DNA from: Desulfobacteraceae bacterium
Lineage (GTDB): Bacteria; Desulfobacterota; Desulfobacteria; Desulfobacterales; JACKCP01
Assembly (NCBI GenBank): GCA_020633955.1
Contig: JACKCP010000002.1
Location: 307,039 to 371,038 of the forward strand
Length of the DNA stretch: 64,000 nucleotides
Direction of reading: 5' to 3'
In this document: in pieces, positions 1 through 7,475 of the stretch
Numbering within the stretch: position 1 is the first letter of the stretch
Layout of the letters: each line of letters starts with the position of its first letter
Notes under the pieces: model-generated
What the model was told of the DNA's origin: nothing
The model's database searches: none
Seen by the model: only the letters and a program-made list of their open reading frames with translations
Program-made: the position numbers and the translations under genes

Positions 1-174
1 GTCCTTATCAAAATATTTTTTAAGTTCCTTTATTCCTCTCAAACTCTCCCTATCCCCTCCAAAATGGGTTATGTCCCCTGAAAGAATTACAATATCTGCG
101 CCCAAAAGAATATTTTTGCTTTTTTCAAAAATTTTAAAATTCCCATGAATATCGCTAAAAGACACTATTCTCAT
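1..174 (-). CDS. Metallophosphoesterase, partial (C-terminus outside window)
   Basis: The N-terminal 58 codons run off the left window edge, starting at ATG 174. The visible protein opens MRIVSFSDIHGNF and continues to LSGDITHFGG. These are the first two metal-binding motifs (D-x-HG and GD) of calcineurin-like phosphoesterases, and the GDIT form recalls the Icc-related COG2129 group. There is no signal peptide, so it is probably cytoplasmic. The catalytic second half is not visible, so substrate and exact subfamily cannot be given. The start is supported by a purine-rich GGAGGAAA-like sequence just upstream. Confidence 0.8.
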   Translation of the reverse strand, partial: MRIVSFSDIHGNFKIFEKSKNILLGADIVILSGDITHFGGDRESLRGIKELKKYFDKD

Positions 175-267
175 TATTTCCTCCGTAAAAATCTAAAAAA
201 TTATTTAAACCCAAATTATACAACTCATAAGGCAGCATGGCTTCGCGTTTCATATTTTTAAATAAGT

Positions 268-406
268 GATTGGCCGAAAACGAGAATTTTTTGTTCAGTT
301 ACGGAAGATGAAAAATTTAACCTCCAGGATACATTGAGTATTTTGAGGATTAAATTTTGAATCTGACTTTAGAATGGACAAAAAAGACCGTTTTCGTTCA
401 GCAGCT
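268..406 (+). repeat. Dispersed repeat family 1, copy 1 (about 139 bp, MITE-like)
   Basis: This stretch is near-identical to 62809..62948 and recognisably related to 5275..5416. Its ends are imperfect inverted repeats: the left end carries GATTGGCCGAAAACGAG and the right end carries CCGTTTTCGTTCAGC. The core has GGAAGATGAAAAATTTAACC and GAGGATTAAATTTTGA. No ORF of note lies inside. It occupies most of the gap between the metallophosphoesterase and the dicluster Fe-S gene; the rest of that gap shows nothing recognisable. Confidence 0.8.
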
Positions 407-501
407 AAATTAACGAATTCTCTATGAATCAAGCTTATTATATTTAAAAACATGAAACCCTCAATTCAGGTTCATATCATAAACATTAAACAGGATTTAG
501 G

Positions 502-1155
502 TTAAACTATTTTTCCATTTCTTGAGACTGTAATTGTATTAAAAATAATTTTTTTACCAGACAATTTTATACTCTCTTTTAGAACAGATTCCATCTTAGA
601 ACAGCATGGAACATCCATTCGTGCCAGAGTTAGTGACTTTAATTTATTGTTTGCAAAAACAACCTTTAACCTGGCTATATATTCTTCTATATTGTCAAGC
701 TTTGGACAGCCGATCATTAGTTTTCTTCCGCCAACAATTATTCTATGAAAATCAGGACAGGACGCAGAAACGCAATCAGCTGCTACAACAAGATCTGAAT
801 TATCAAAAACATTTGAATCACAGGAAATCAGGGAAATCTGAACAGGCCAGTTTGAAAGCGGCCCTTTTGATTCAAAAACATCCATCTTAAGCGACTGGCA
901 GGAAAGATTTTTATTTTTTAGACGATCTTTTACAGCCTTTTCGTCAAATTCAGAGGCGTCTCTTTCAATAATTTCAAGAGCATTCTTGGGACAGGTACCC
1001 ATACACGCTCCAAGCCCGTCACATAAATTATCAGAAACAAGCCTTGCCCTGCCGTCTACGATCTCTATTGCTCCTTCGGCACAATCCATAACACAAATCC
1101 CGCATCCATCACATAATTCTTCATTAATTTTTATAATTTTTCTTTTTACAACCAT
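502..1155 (-). CDS. Dicluster 4Fe-4S ferredoxin-domain protein
   Basis: A 217-residue protein with two ferredoxin motifs at its N-terminus: CDGCGICVMDC at about 15-25, and CDGLGACMGTCP at about 45-56. Together they predict two [4Fe-4S] clusters. The C-terminal 120 residues are cysteine-bearing (CDSNVFD, ADCVSASCPD, IGCPKLD, VPCCSKM) and may hold a further metal site. The architecture matches small 4Fe-4S dicluster proteins found beside Crp/Fnr regulators in anaerobes, where an electron-transfer or redox-sensing role is suspected but not proven. No signal peptide or membrane segment is present, so it is cytoplasmic. It is divergent from the Crp/Fnr gene, and the start has a GGAGA ribosome site six bases upstream. 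Its promoter carries an FNR-type box at class II spacing. Confidence 0.85.
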   Translation of the reverse strand: MVVKRKIIKINEELCDGCGICVMDCAEGAIEIVDGRARLVSDNLCDGLGACMGTCPKNALEIIERDASEFDEKAVKDRLKNKNLSCQSLKMDVFESKGPLSNWPVQISLISCDSNVFDNSDLVVAADCVSASCPDFHRIIVGGRKLMIGCPKLDNIEEYIARLKVVFANNKLKSLTLARMDVPCCSKMESVLKESIKLSGKKIIFNTITVSRNGKIV

Positions 1156-1177
1156 CGTTTTCTCCAGTATTAATTTT

Positions 1178-1226
1178 TTTACTTATAATCATCAATAAAC
1201 AATTATTTATCTTTGATCTGGATCAA
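1178..1226 (-). promoter_or_regulatory. FNR-type box and class II promoter for the dicluster Fe-S gene
   Basis: TTGATCTGGATCAA at 1213..1226 matches the FNR consensus TTGAT-N4-ATCAA exactly. On the minus strand a GATTAT -10 element at 1190..1185 would give a start near 1178. That places the box centre at about -41.5, the standard class II activator position. The box also lies 22 bases before the ATG of the Crp/Fnr gene, so it could autoregulate that gene. The promoter geometry is inferred, not measured. Confidence 0.65.
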
Positions 1227-1248
1227 ATTTTAATAGAAATTATTATTT

Positions 1249-1941
1249 ATGGAAAAAACATTTAAAAACACATTAATGTTCAAATCATTTACTGATGAAC
1301 AGATAAAAGAACTAATAAAAATTTCTTCCATTAAAACATATGACAATAATCAGATGATCTTTTTTGAAAATGATCCTGCCTGCGGTTTTTTCCTCATTAA
1401 AAAAGGAAAAGTCAAAATTTTTAAAATGTCAGAAGATGGAAAAGAGCAGATTCTTCATATTTTTGGTAAAGGAGAGCCCTTTGGGGAAGCCGCTGTTTTT
1501 TCAAATACAGATTTCCCTGCAAATGCACAGGCTGTAGTAAAATCAGAAATAATCTATATTCCCAAAACAGACCTTCATGAAATATTTCGTAAAGATCCTT
1601 CAACAGTAATGAACATTCTTGCTGTTTTATCTTTGAGATTAAAGGAATTTACAAAACTGATAGAAAACCTTACTCTTAAGGAACTGCCTGAAAGACTGGC
1701 TTTGTATATTTTAAACCAGGAAAAGACCCAGGGTAAAAAGAACAGGATTGTGCTTGAATTTTCAAAAGGCCAGCTGGCGAAAATACTTGGAACCACCCAG
1801 GAAACCCTTTCAAGAACACTGGGTAGGCTTTCTAAGGCAGGTATTATACTTGTAGATAAAAGAGAAATAATAATTTTAAACAAAAATCTACTCCATAATA
1901 TTTCCAGTGGAGTTGAAAATTTAAAAAACATTGATATATAG
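1249..1941 (+). CDS. Crp/Fnr-family transcriptional regulator
   Basis: A 230-residue regulator with an N-terminal cyclic-nucleotide-binding-type beta barrel (about 10-125, including GEPFGEAAVFS), a dimerisation helix (about 125-150) and a C-terminal winged helix. The recognition helix reads TQETLSRTLGRL. Its E-x-x-S-R pattern is the one FNR uses to read TTGAT half-sites, which fits the exact FNR box just upstream. The N-terminal cysteine cluster of true FNR is absent (a single Cys in PACGFF), so it is unlikely to hold an FNR-type Fe-S cluster. It may sense another ligand, as HcpR/DNR-type proteins do. It is divergent from the dicluster Fe-S gene, its likely target. Confidence 0.88.
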   Translation: MEKTFKNTLMFKSFTDEQIKELIKISSIKTYDNNQMIFFENDPACGFFLIKKGKVKIFKMSEDGKEQILHIFGKGEPFGEAAVFSNTDFPANAQAVVKSEIIYIPKTDLHEIFRKDPSTVMNILAVLSLRLKEFTKLIENLTLKELPERLALYILNQEKTQGKKNRIVLEFSKGQLAKILGTTQETLSRTLGRLSKAGIILVDKREIIILNKNLLHNISSGVENLKNIDI

Positions 1942-2025
1942 TGATTGACCTTAACCCTTTTTTTTGATTAGTTTTATTTAATTTTCATCAAAAAAATATT
2001 TATTAAACAGCAAGCAGGTAAAAAC

Positions 2026-2427
2026 ATGGATAAAAATTATTTCTGGTTTAAAGTTCTTGTTCAGACCATTGCAATACTTGTAACAGCAGCTTTTTTTGAC
2101 GGAATTATTGTGGAGAATGTAATATCAGCTTTTTTTGCTGCAATAATCCTTGGATTTTTAAATGCTGTTTTAAGACCATTGCTTATTTTTTTAACTCTTC
2201 CTATAACCCTTTTTTCTCTTGGTTTTTTCATATTCATAATTAATGCCGTTATTCTTAAACTAACTGCTTTTTTTATTCCCGGATTTATAGTCTCAGGTTT
2301 TTTCACATCAATTTTTGGTGCTTTATTTATAAGCATTGTTAGTTTTCTACTAAATATTCTTACTTTTAAAGATAATTCAATTGAGGTAATTGACTTAAAA
2401 AAAAGAAACGGCAATTTCTGGGAATAA
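2026..2427 (+). CDS. Phage-holin-family (YvlD-like) four-helix membrane protein
   Basis: A 133-residue, very hydrophobic protein with four predicted membrane segments (about 8-27, 31-48, 52-75 and 84-110). A conserved-looking GFLNAVLRPLLIFLTLPIT stretch sits in the second and third segments. Length and layout match the PF04020 / COG1950 family, often labelled phage holin family IV although most members are chromosomal proteins of unknown role in the inner membrane. There is no phage context here. It lies 8 bases upstream of the diguanylate cyclase gene and may be co-transcribed with the stress module. Confidence 0.75.
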   Translation: MDKNYFWFKVLVQTIAILVTAAFFDGIIVENVISAFFAAIILGFLNAVLRPLLIFLTLPITLFSLGFFIFIINAVILKLTAFFIPGFIVSGFFTSIFGALFISIVSFLLNILTFKDNSIEVIDLKKRNGNFWE

Positions 2428-2435
2428 AAAAATAC

Positions 2436-3422
2436 ATGGATGAAATTTTTAATATAAATCTTATTACAGAACCAGACTTTCAAAGACTCAATAATTTCCT
2501 GATGAAAGGTGTTGAGGCTTTATCTGAAAAAAACTATAAATCAGCTAAAACAATTCCCGAATTAACAAAAGAAATCAGATTTGATTTTAATATCAACAAA
2601 ACTCCGTTAAAGGCATGTTTAGTTCTTGACAAAAACATTCTGTCTCTCAAATGGAAAGATAAAACAAAACCTCTTGCTTTAATTTCATCTTCACCGTCAA
2701 AAGAAAAAATTAAATATATAAGAGACTGCTTTAAAGATGAACTTTCAAATGCTTCACCAGAGCTTTTAAGACTGCAGAACCTTGAAATAAAAAAAAGCCT
2801 TGAAAAGGCAAAAATGGAAGCAAAGGCAGAAATTGAACAAATTGAAAAGCAGCTTGACCTCAGGAAAAGAGAGTTACAGGAATATATTATAAAAGCTGAA
2901 ACAGATTCCCTTACAGGACTTCTTAACAGACGAGCATATACAAGGCACATCAACTCAGCCTTAAGAAATTTAAGAAAACGAAACCAAATTTTCTGCCTTC
3001 TGTATCTGGATCTTGATCATTTTAAAACAATAAATGACACATACGGTCACAGCTTTGGAGATAAAGTCCTGAAGGCAATGGCAATGAATATGAATAACTG
3101 CATAAGAGAAAAAACAGATCTTGCATTCAGAATTGGAGGGGACGAGTTTGCCATTATAATTTTCTCCGATGAAACTGCAGCGCTAAGGGCAGCAAGAAAA
3201 ATTATTAACGGAATCCAGCAGGGAACTAGTATTGGTTATACAAAAGCCGAAAAAAACGACACCCCTGAAGTATTAATCAAAAGAGCTGACATGGCATTGT
3301 ATTTTTCCAAAGATCAGGGAAGAGCATCCATAGCATCTGCCGTTAAATCACCTAAAACTGAAGATCCATCTGCATCATCACTGGAAATAGTATACAATGG
3401 AAAAAGTCAAACTTCTGCTTAA
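2436..3422 (+). CDS. Diguanylate cyclase (GGDEF domain) of a stressosome-type operon
   Basis: A 328-residue soluble protein. An N-terminal region of unknown fold (1-105) is followed by a coiled coil (about 108-150) and a GGDEF domain (about 155-310) with DSLTGLLNRRAY, LDLDHFKTINDTYGH and an intact RIGGDEF at 232-238. It should make cyclic di-GMP from two GTP. The inhibitory RxxD site that normally lies before GGDEF reads EKTD here, so product inhibition through that site is probably lost. No membrane segment is present. The last 26 bases overlap the RsbT-RsbX fusion gene, which implies translational coupling and places it as a possible output of the stressosome-like module. Confidence 0.9.
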   Translation: MDEIFNINLITEPDFQRLNNFLMKGVEALSEKNYKSAKTIPELTKEIRFDFNINKTPLKACLVLDKNILSLKWKDKTKPLALISSSPSKEKIKYIRDCFKDELSNASPELLRLQNLEIKKSLEKAKMEAKAEIEQIEKQLDLRKRELQEYIIKAETDSLTGLLNRRAYTRHINSALRNLRKRNQIFCLLYLDLDHFKTINDTYGHSFGDKVLKAMAMNMNNCIREKTDLAFRIGGDEFAIIIFSDETAALRAARKIINGIQQGTSIGYTKAEKNDTPEVLIKRADMALYFSKDQGRASIASAVKSPKTEDPSASSLEIVYNGKSQTSA

Positions 3423-4431
3423 TGGTCTTGTAAGAGATCAGAGCACAGAGATCCTCACAAAAAGTAAAATCAGGGCTGTTGCCTCAAGGCTTAATTTTTC
3501 CGAATCAAAATCAAATATGATTTTACTTGCTGTCAGTGAAATAATAACCAATCAGCTTAAATTTTCCATAGGGGCTGGAATCATTCAGATATGGGAACAC
3601 AAAAAACCAAATCATTGCCTGGACATATTTGGATATGACATGGGACCTGGAATAAAAAATCTTTCCAAAGCAATGACTGACGGTTACTCAACCTCAAACA
3701 CCCTTGGCCACGGACTTGGGACCATTATGAGATCTTCTGATCTATTTGAAATATACACAAAGCCAGAAAAAAAAGATAAAAAAGACATCTGGAACGGAAC
3801 AGCTGTATGGTGCAGATTTTATCCAGACAAAAAACCTGGTAAATTTTCAAATATCAATGCAGGAATTTATATCAGAGCCCTTAACGATGATATTTATAAC
3901 GGCGATTTTATTACTTTTGAGCTTATTCATAAAAACCTTACCTGGCTCCATATAGACGGAGTCGGACACGGTAAAAATGCCCATGCAAGCGGAGAAATTG
4001 CTGATAAAATTGCAATTTCCAAACTAAGCCCTGAAGATATAATTAACACTCTTAATAAAAACCTCTACGGAAAAAGAATGGCAAACGGTGTTTCAATTTC
4101 ACTTGATAACTCAGGAAATTTCTTATATTCAGGTTATGGCAATGTCTTGATAAAAATATTAACTCCCAGCAGTGGAACTCAAAAATCCGTTCACCTCCAG
4201 AACCGTACAATAGGTGAAAATTATATGGAAATAAAAAGCTACAAAGAAACACTTGATCAGGGAGATCTTCTTATGACGCTCTCTGATGGTATATCGGAAA
4301 GTTTTAATCTTTCTCATTACCCGGGGCTTTTATCAAGGCATCCGCAAATGATTGCATACCTGCTTGGTAATCTCTTCTCAAGAAGAAATGATGATAAAAG
4401 TCTATTTATAGCCAAATATGACAAGGAGTAA
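3397..4431 (+). CDS. RsbT-like kinase / RsbX-like phosphatase fusion
   Basis: A 344-residue two-domain protein. Residues about 1-140 form a GHKL (HATPase_c) fold of the RsbT/anti-sigma type: N-box SEIITNQ with N52, G1 box DMGPG (81-85) and G2 box GHGLGT (104-109). Residues about 155-340 form a SpoIIE/RsbX-like PP2C phosphatase with metal-binding Asp-Gly pairs at IDGVGHG (D187) and LSDGIS (D297). In stressosomes RsbT phosphorylates RsbR and RsbS on STAS residues and RsbX reverses this; here both activities appear in one polypeptide. It overlaps the diguanylate cyclase gene upstream and is 2 bases from the rsbR-like gene downstream. Confidence 0.82.
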   Translation: MEKVKLLLNGLVRDQSTEILTKSKIRAVASRLNFSESKSNMILLAVSEIITNQLKFSIGAGIIQIWEHKKPNHCLDIFGYDMGPGIKNLSKAMTDGYSTSNTLGHGLGTIMRSSDLFEIYTKPEKKDKKDIWNGTAVWCRFYPDKKPGKFSNINAGIYIRALNDDIYNGDFITFELIHKNLTWLHIDGVGHGKNAHASGEIADKIAISKLSPEDIINTLNKNLYGKRMANGVSISLDNSGNFLYSGYGNVLIKILTPSSGTQKSVHLQNRTIGENYMEIKSYKETLDQGDLLMTLSDGISESFNLSHYPGLLSRHPQMIAYLLGNLFSRRNDDKSLFIAKYDKE

Positions 4432-4433
4432 AA

Positions 4434-5273
4434 ATGTCTGACATTAGAAAATACGGTAAAACAATTTTAAAAAAAATTAATTTTTCCAACGTTACCCAGA
4501 AAATAACAAGTGCAGGCTATGCAAGCCTTTCAAAGGAGAATCTTTTAACTGACGAGGAAGTTCATGACTACACCCATGAATTTGTTGAGCTCTTCAGCTC
4601 CCTTCTTGAGGACTCTCGTGCCTTGTCAGGCGAGACTTTTAATGCACTGAAGCATCTTATGGCAACAGTCAATGCCAAAATACAAATGAGAGGCGGCAGC
4701 ACAGAGTCTTTTCTTCAGCTTATGCATTTTATCCAGTACACTTTTATGGATGAAATAGTTGATGATGAAAACGAAAAAAATGACCGGGAACTTTTGTTTC
4801 TGCTTAAATTTTTCAATAATCTTGTAATGGAAGCATTCAGGCTTTATCAGAAAGAAAGAGAAGATGCACTGAAGGCTCAAAAAGAAGAATTTCTTGCAGT
4901 TTCTACCCCAATCACTGAAATCTGGGATGGAGTCCTGTCTCTTCCTGTAATAGGCACCCTTGACTCAGGCAGAGCAATGGATCTAATGGAAAAACTTCTT
5001 GAAAGAATTGAACTGAGAAGATCCAAGGTGATTATTCTTGATCTTACAGGCGTAAGCACAATAGATACACAGGTAATGCACCACCTTATTCAGGTAATCC
5101 GTGCAACGGCACTTATGGGTGCGACTGCTGTTCTAACAGGAATAAGGCCTTCAATTGCAAGATCACTTGCAAATTTAAATATTAATCTTGATGAAATTCA
5201 GACAAAATCAACGCTTTCAGAAGGGCTTAAGGAAGCCTTCAGAATTCTTGGAATTAAAGTTGAAAAAAATTAA
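4434..5273 (+). CDS. RsbR-like stressosome protein (STAS domain)
   Basis: A 279-residue protein with a helical N-terminal sensor-like domain (1-145) and a C-terminal STAS domain (about 155-270). Both threonines phosphorylated in Bacillus RsbR have counterparts: T205 in LDLTGVSTIDT and T235 in LTGIRPSIARSL. It is therefore expected to form the stressosome shell with an RsbS-type partner and to be a substrate of the RsbT-like domain encoded just upstream. The N-terminal domain shows no PAS or haem motif that I can name, so the signal is unknown. Confidence 0.85.
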   Translation: MSDIRKYGKTILKKINFSNVTQKITSAGYASLSKENLLTDEEVHDYTHEFVELFSSLLEDSRALSGETFNALKHLMATVNAKIQMRGGSTESFLQLMHFIQYTFMDEIVDDENEKNDRELLFLLKFFNNLVMEAFRLYQKEREDALKAQKEEFLAVSTPITEIWDGVLSLPVIGTLDSGRAMDLMEKLLERIELRRSKVIILDLTGVSTIDTQVMHHLIQVIRATALMGATAVLTGIRPSIARSLANLNINLDEIQTKSTLSEGLKEAFRILGIKVEKN

Positions 5274-5274
5274 A

Positions 5275-5416
5275 GGATTAGAGATTGACAGAAAACCAGA
5301 CTTTTTTCCCTTCTGGAAGATGAAAAAATTAACCTTAGAAATACATGAATGATATTAGGATTAAATTTTAAATATGACCTTAGAATGGCCAAAAGGGATA
5401 TTTCGTTCACTAATTT
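5275..5416 (+). repeat. Dispersed repeat family 1, degenerate copy 3
   Basis: About 142 bp lies between the rsbR-like and rsbS-like genes and aligns over its length with 268..406 and 62809..62948. Shared blocks are TTAGAGATTGACAGAAAAC at the left, GGAAGATGAAAAAATTAACC in the core and ATTTCGTTCACTAATT at the right. Divergence is clearly higher than between the other two copies, so it looks like an old insertion. Confidence 0.65.
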
Positions 5417-5479
5417 GGAAGAGCGATTAATACATATATAGTTTAATAATTAGATAAACTAAGCCAAAAACAGGTATTT

Positions 5480-5821
5480 ATGATGAAAAACAATTATGGT
5501 TTCAGCATTACAAAAATCGGGTCAAACTCTCTGCTGCTGGAGCCATATGACAATCTAAACCCACTTAACCCTGACCAGATGATTGAATTTATAAGTAAAA
5601 AAATTTTGATGACAAATGCTTCAAAACTTTATTATGACCTGAATAAAGTCCTTATTATTGATGAAATTTATTATGACTGGCTTTGCCAGCTTTCAAAGAC
5701 ATGCTCTCTTTTCCAGACCAAACTGATAACAATAAATATGAAACCAACTGCCGCTGTAAGCCTTTCTTCTTTTATAAAAAGCAAGCCTCCTTTTCAAACT
5801 GAAATAGAGATGCAGAGTTAA
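5480..5821 (+). CDS. Single-domain STAS protein, RsbS-like, phospho-Ser position replaced
   Basis: A 113-residue protein the size of RsbS. The segment KLYYDLNKVLIID (49-61) lines up with the RsbS strand-loop DxSGxxxxDS that holds the phosphorylated serine, and ITINMKPTAAVSL (83-95) aligns with the following GIRPxxAxxL strand. The phosphosite serine is Asn55 here, so a canonical RsbT-controlled switch is unlikely; it may be a constitutive or decoy scaffold subunit. It follows the rsbR-like gene but is separated from it by a family 1 repeat. Sequence identity to known STAS proteins looks low, so the assignment rests partly on context. Confidence 0.6.
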   Translation: MMKNNYGFSITKIGSNSLLLEPYDNLNPLNPDQMIEFISKKILMTNASKLYYDLNKVLIIDEIYYDWLCQLSKTCSLFQTKLITINMKPTAAVSLSSFIKSKPPFQTEIEMQS

Positions 5822-5840
5822 AAATATTCAATCAGCAAGA

Positions 5841-6506
5841 CTAAAGATAAATAATGATTGAGCCGCTTTTCTTCTTGTGTTTTTTTTCCCATTCAAAAGA
5901 ACATATCTTCCCGCTCTTTTTAAGCTCAACTGCTTTTTTCTCAGCCAGAGACCTCAAAACCGGTTTCATATTTTTAGAGTGCTTTCCTTTTCCAGTGATA
6001 AACTGAATAGAGCCCATCCCCTTTTGCCTGTAAACGATTATGGAACTCTCAATTTTTCTTTCAGCTTCATAAGAACTAAGACCATGTAGATCAATTACTT
6101 TTCTTTGCCTTAACTTAGCATCTTTTCGACAGTTTCTACCTGGCGCAGATAATTGACTGGAAACTGAAACAGAGTACTCACGTACGCCTGGATTTTGTTC
6201 ACCGGTAAAAAGTTCGTAAAGATCTTCATTAGAAGAAATTTTTCTGATTTTTTTTCTATTTTCTGAATGAATTATTTTAGTTTTGTTTTTTTTCTTTGAA
6301 GTCTTTTCAGGAGGTAATTTGTCTGGGACCTTGTTTAATTCCAACCCCTCAGAAGATAAATCAGGATCAGTAAATACAACATCAGATTTTGTATCTGGTA
6401 TATCATCTGACTTTTTTTCTTCTATTTCATGGTTGTTAAAGTCACAATATGTTTTCTGTTTTTCTTTTCTTTTAAAATAAGATTTTATTTTATTAATTAA
6501 ATCCAT
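5841..6506 (-). CDS. Smr-domain protein (MutS2-type nuclease domain)
   Basis: A 221-residue protein with a basic, low-complexity N-terminal half and a C-terminal Smr domain (about 130-221): IDLHGLSSYEAERKIE, then FITGKGKHSKN, and a C-terminal SGSIIIYL. The DLHG and the G-K-G-x-HS motifs are those linked to nucleic-acid nicking activity. An upstream in-frame extension to 6728 would run through the adjacent small ORF and encodes an implausible sequence, so ATG 6506 (MDLINKIKSYFKRK) is chosen. It overlaps the preceding gene by 14 bases. Substrate (DNA or RNA) cannot be told from sequence. Confidence 0.75.
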   Translation of the reverse strand: MDLINKIKSYFKRKEKQKTYCDFNNHEIEEKKSDDIPDTKSDVVFTDPDLSSEGLELNKVPDKLPPEKTSKKKNKTKIIHSENRKKIRKISSNEDLYELFTGEQNPGVREYSVSVSSQLSAPGRNCRKDAKLRQRKVIDLHGLSSYEAERKIESSIIVYRQKGMGSIQFITGKGKHSKNMKPVLRSLAEKKAVELKKSGKICSFEWEKKHKKKSGSIIIYL

Positions 6507-6774
6507 TATTATTTTCTTTTTCAAAATCCATCCACAATTTATCTTTAGCAAACCATTTTTTATCTTCAGACTTCCAATTGAAATTCTTATCCATAAAAAT
6601 TTTATTATTTTTAAAAAAAACAGATTTTTTATTTTTCTCCATATCTGACCAAATAAAATTTTTTTTAAAAAATTCTTTATCACCAACTTTCCAGTGATTA
6701 GAAATAACAGAACCAAGAATAAAAACAAAAAGCATTGATTTGTTAAAATATTGATAATAGATATTTTTTTTCAT
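6493..6774 (-). CDS. Small unknown protein rich in Lys and aromatics
   Basis: A 93-residue ORF between two real genes on the same strand, overlapping each by a few tens of bases. It has one hydrophobic segment (about 13-25, MLFVFILGSVISN) that could be a signal peptide or anchor. The tail is an unusual Lys/Asn/Phe/Trp-rich stretch with repeated W-K/S-x-D/E-D/M-x-K-like units such as FIWSDMEKN, FNWKSEDKKWF and LWMDFEKEN. I recognise no family. An alternative start at 6735 would avoid overlap with the upstream gene. Coding is supported mainly by gap-free placement and the patterned sequence. Confidence 0.45.
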   Translation of the reverse strand: MKKNIYYQYFNKSMLFVFILGSVISNHWKVGDKEFFKKNFIWSDMEKNKKSVFFKNNKIFMDKNFNWKSEDKKWFAKDKLWMDFEKENNNGFN

Positions 6775-7225
6775 CGTCTTTTATCTTTTCATTGTATTTC
6801 TTATCAATTTTATCAATTTCTTTGCTTTTATAATATATTTTCAAATAATTTTCATTGTATTCCACTTTAATCAAGGTCTTTTCATTCTCAAAAAAATTAA
6901 TATTTTCACTGCTTTCTTTTTTCACATATTTTTTTTCCAGAACTTCAAAAATCTTTTGAACATTCCCCATATCAGGATTTTCATAGACGTATCTAGCACT
7001 CAGAAGATTATTAAGAACAAACTCGTATAGTAAAAAAATTTTTTCACCAAAAAAATTAACTTTGTATGAAATATATTCGTCTGTTACTTTAAGCGGCTTT
7101 ATTTTTTCGGCCGCAAGCACTTCTACCCTGGACATTCCCCAACTTACATCCCTGAAATCAGAATTTCCTCCATAAGCATTGGAGGCTATAAGTAAAAATA
7201 TCAATAATGAAGTTATTTTTCTCAT
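6743..7225 (-). CDS. Secreted protein of unknown function
   Basis: About 160 residues, with a signal peptide (MRKITSLLIFLLIASNAYG) that fixes the start at ATG 7225; a longer reading to 7276 would bury the signal sequence. The mature part begins with FRDVSWGMSRVEVLAAE, a W-G-M-(S/T)-x-x-E-V motif seen in periplasmic hypothetical proteins of deltaproteobacteria. It continues as a likely small alpha/beta domain with a charged C-terminal helix. It is probably periplasmic, heads the three-gene run ending in the Smr gene, and has no assignable function. Confidence 0.6.
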   Translation of the reverse strand: MRKITSLLIFLLIASNAYGGNSDFRDVSWGMSRVEVLAAEKIKPLKVTDEYISYKVNFFGEKIFLLYEFVLNNLLSARYVYENPDMGNVQKIFEVLEKKYVKKESSENINFFENEKTLIKVEYNENYLKIYYKSKEIDKIDKKYNEKIKDDEKKYLLSIF

Positions 7226-7475
7226 AAAAAAATATACCAGTAAAAAATGTATAAAGAAGATTTTTTTAAATCTCATTTATTGGATTAAGCAAAAATTTTT
7301 TCAGTACTTTCTGAAGAAATATTAAAACCTTGAAAAGACCCAGATCCTAAACAGCAAATTTTCATCCCTCGAAAACCAGCTAAAAAAAAATTAATTATAT
7401 TAGAACAATTTACCACCATCAACTCCATAGGTTAACTGAGCTAAAAATACAACTTTAATTAATTATGAAACAATT

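Noticed and set aside
606..890. Plus-strand 94-codon open frame over the dicluster Fe-S gene
   Set aside because: It is antisense to a gene with two clear ferredoxin motifs, lacks a ribosome site and has no recognisable product.
2026..2427. Evidence for a prophage from the holin-family label
   Set aside because: No phage structural, lysis, integrase or attachment genes nearby; this family is mostly chromosomal and unrelated to lysis.
5841..6728. Long form of the Smr gene (295 codons)
   Set aside because: The added 74 residues overlap another plausible gene and read as a low-complexity translation of its other frame; the start at 6506 is preferred.
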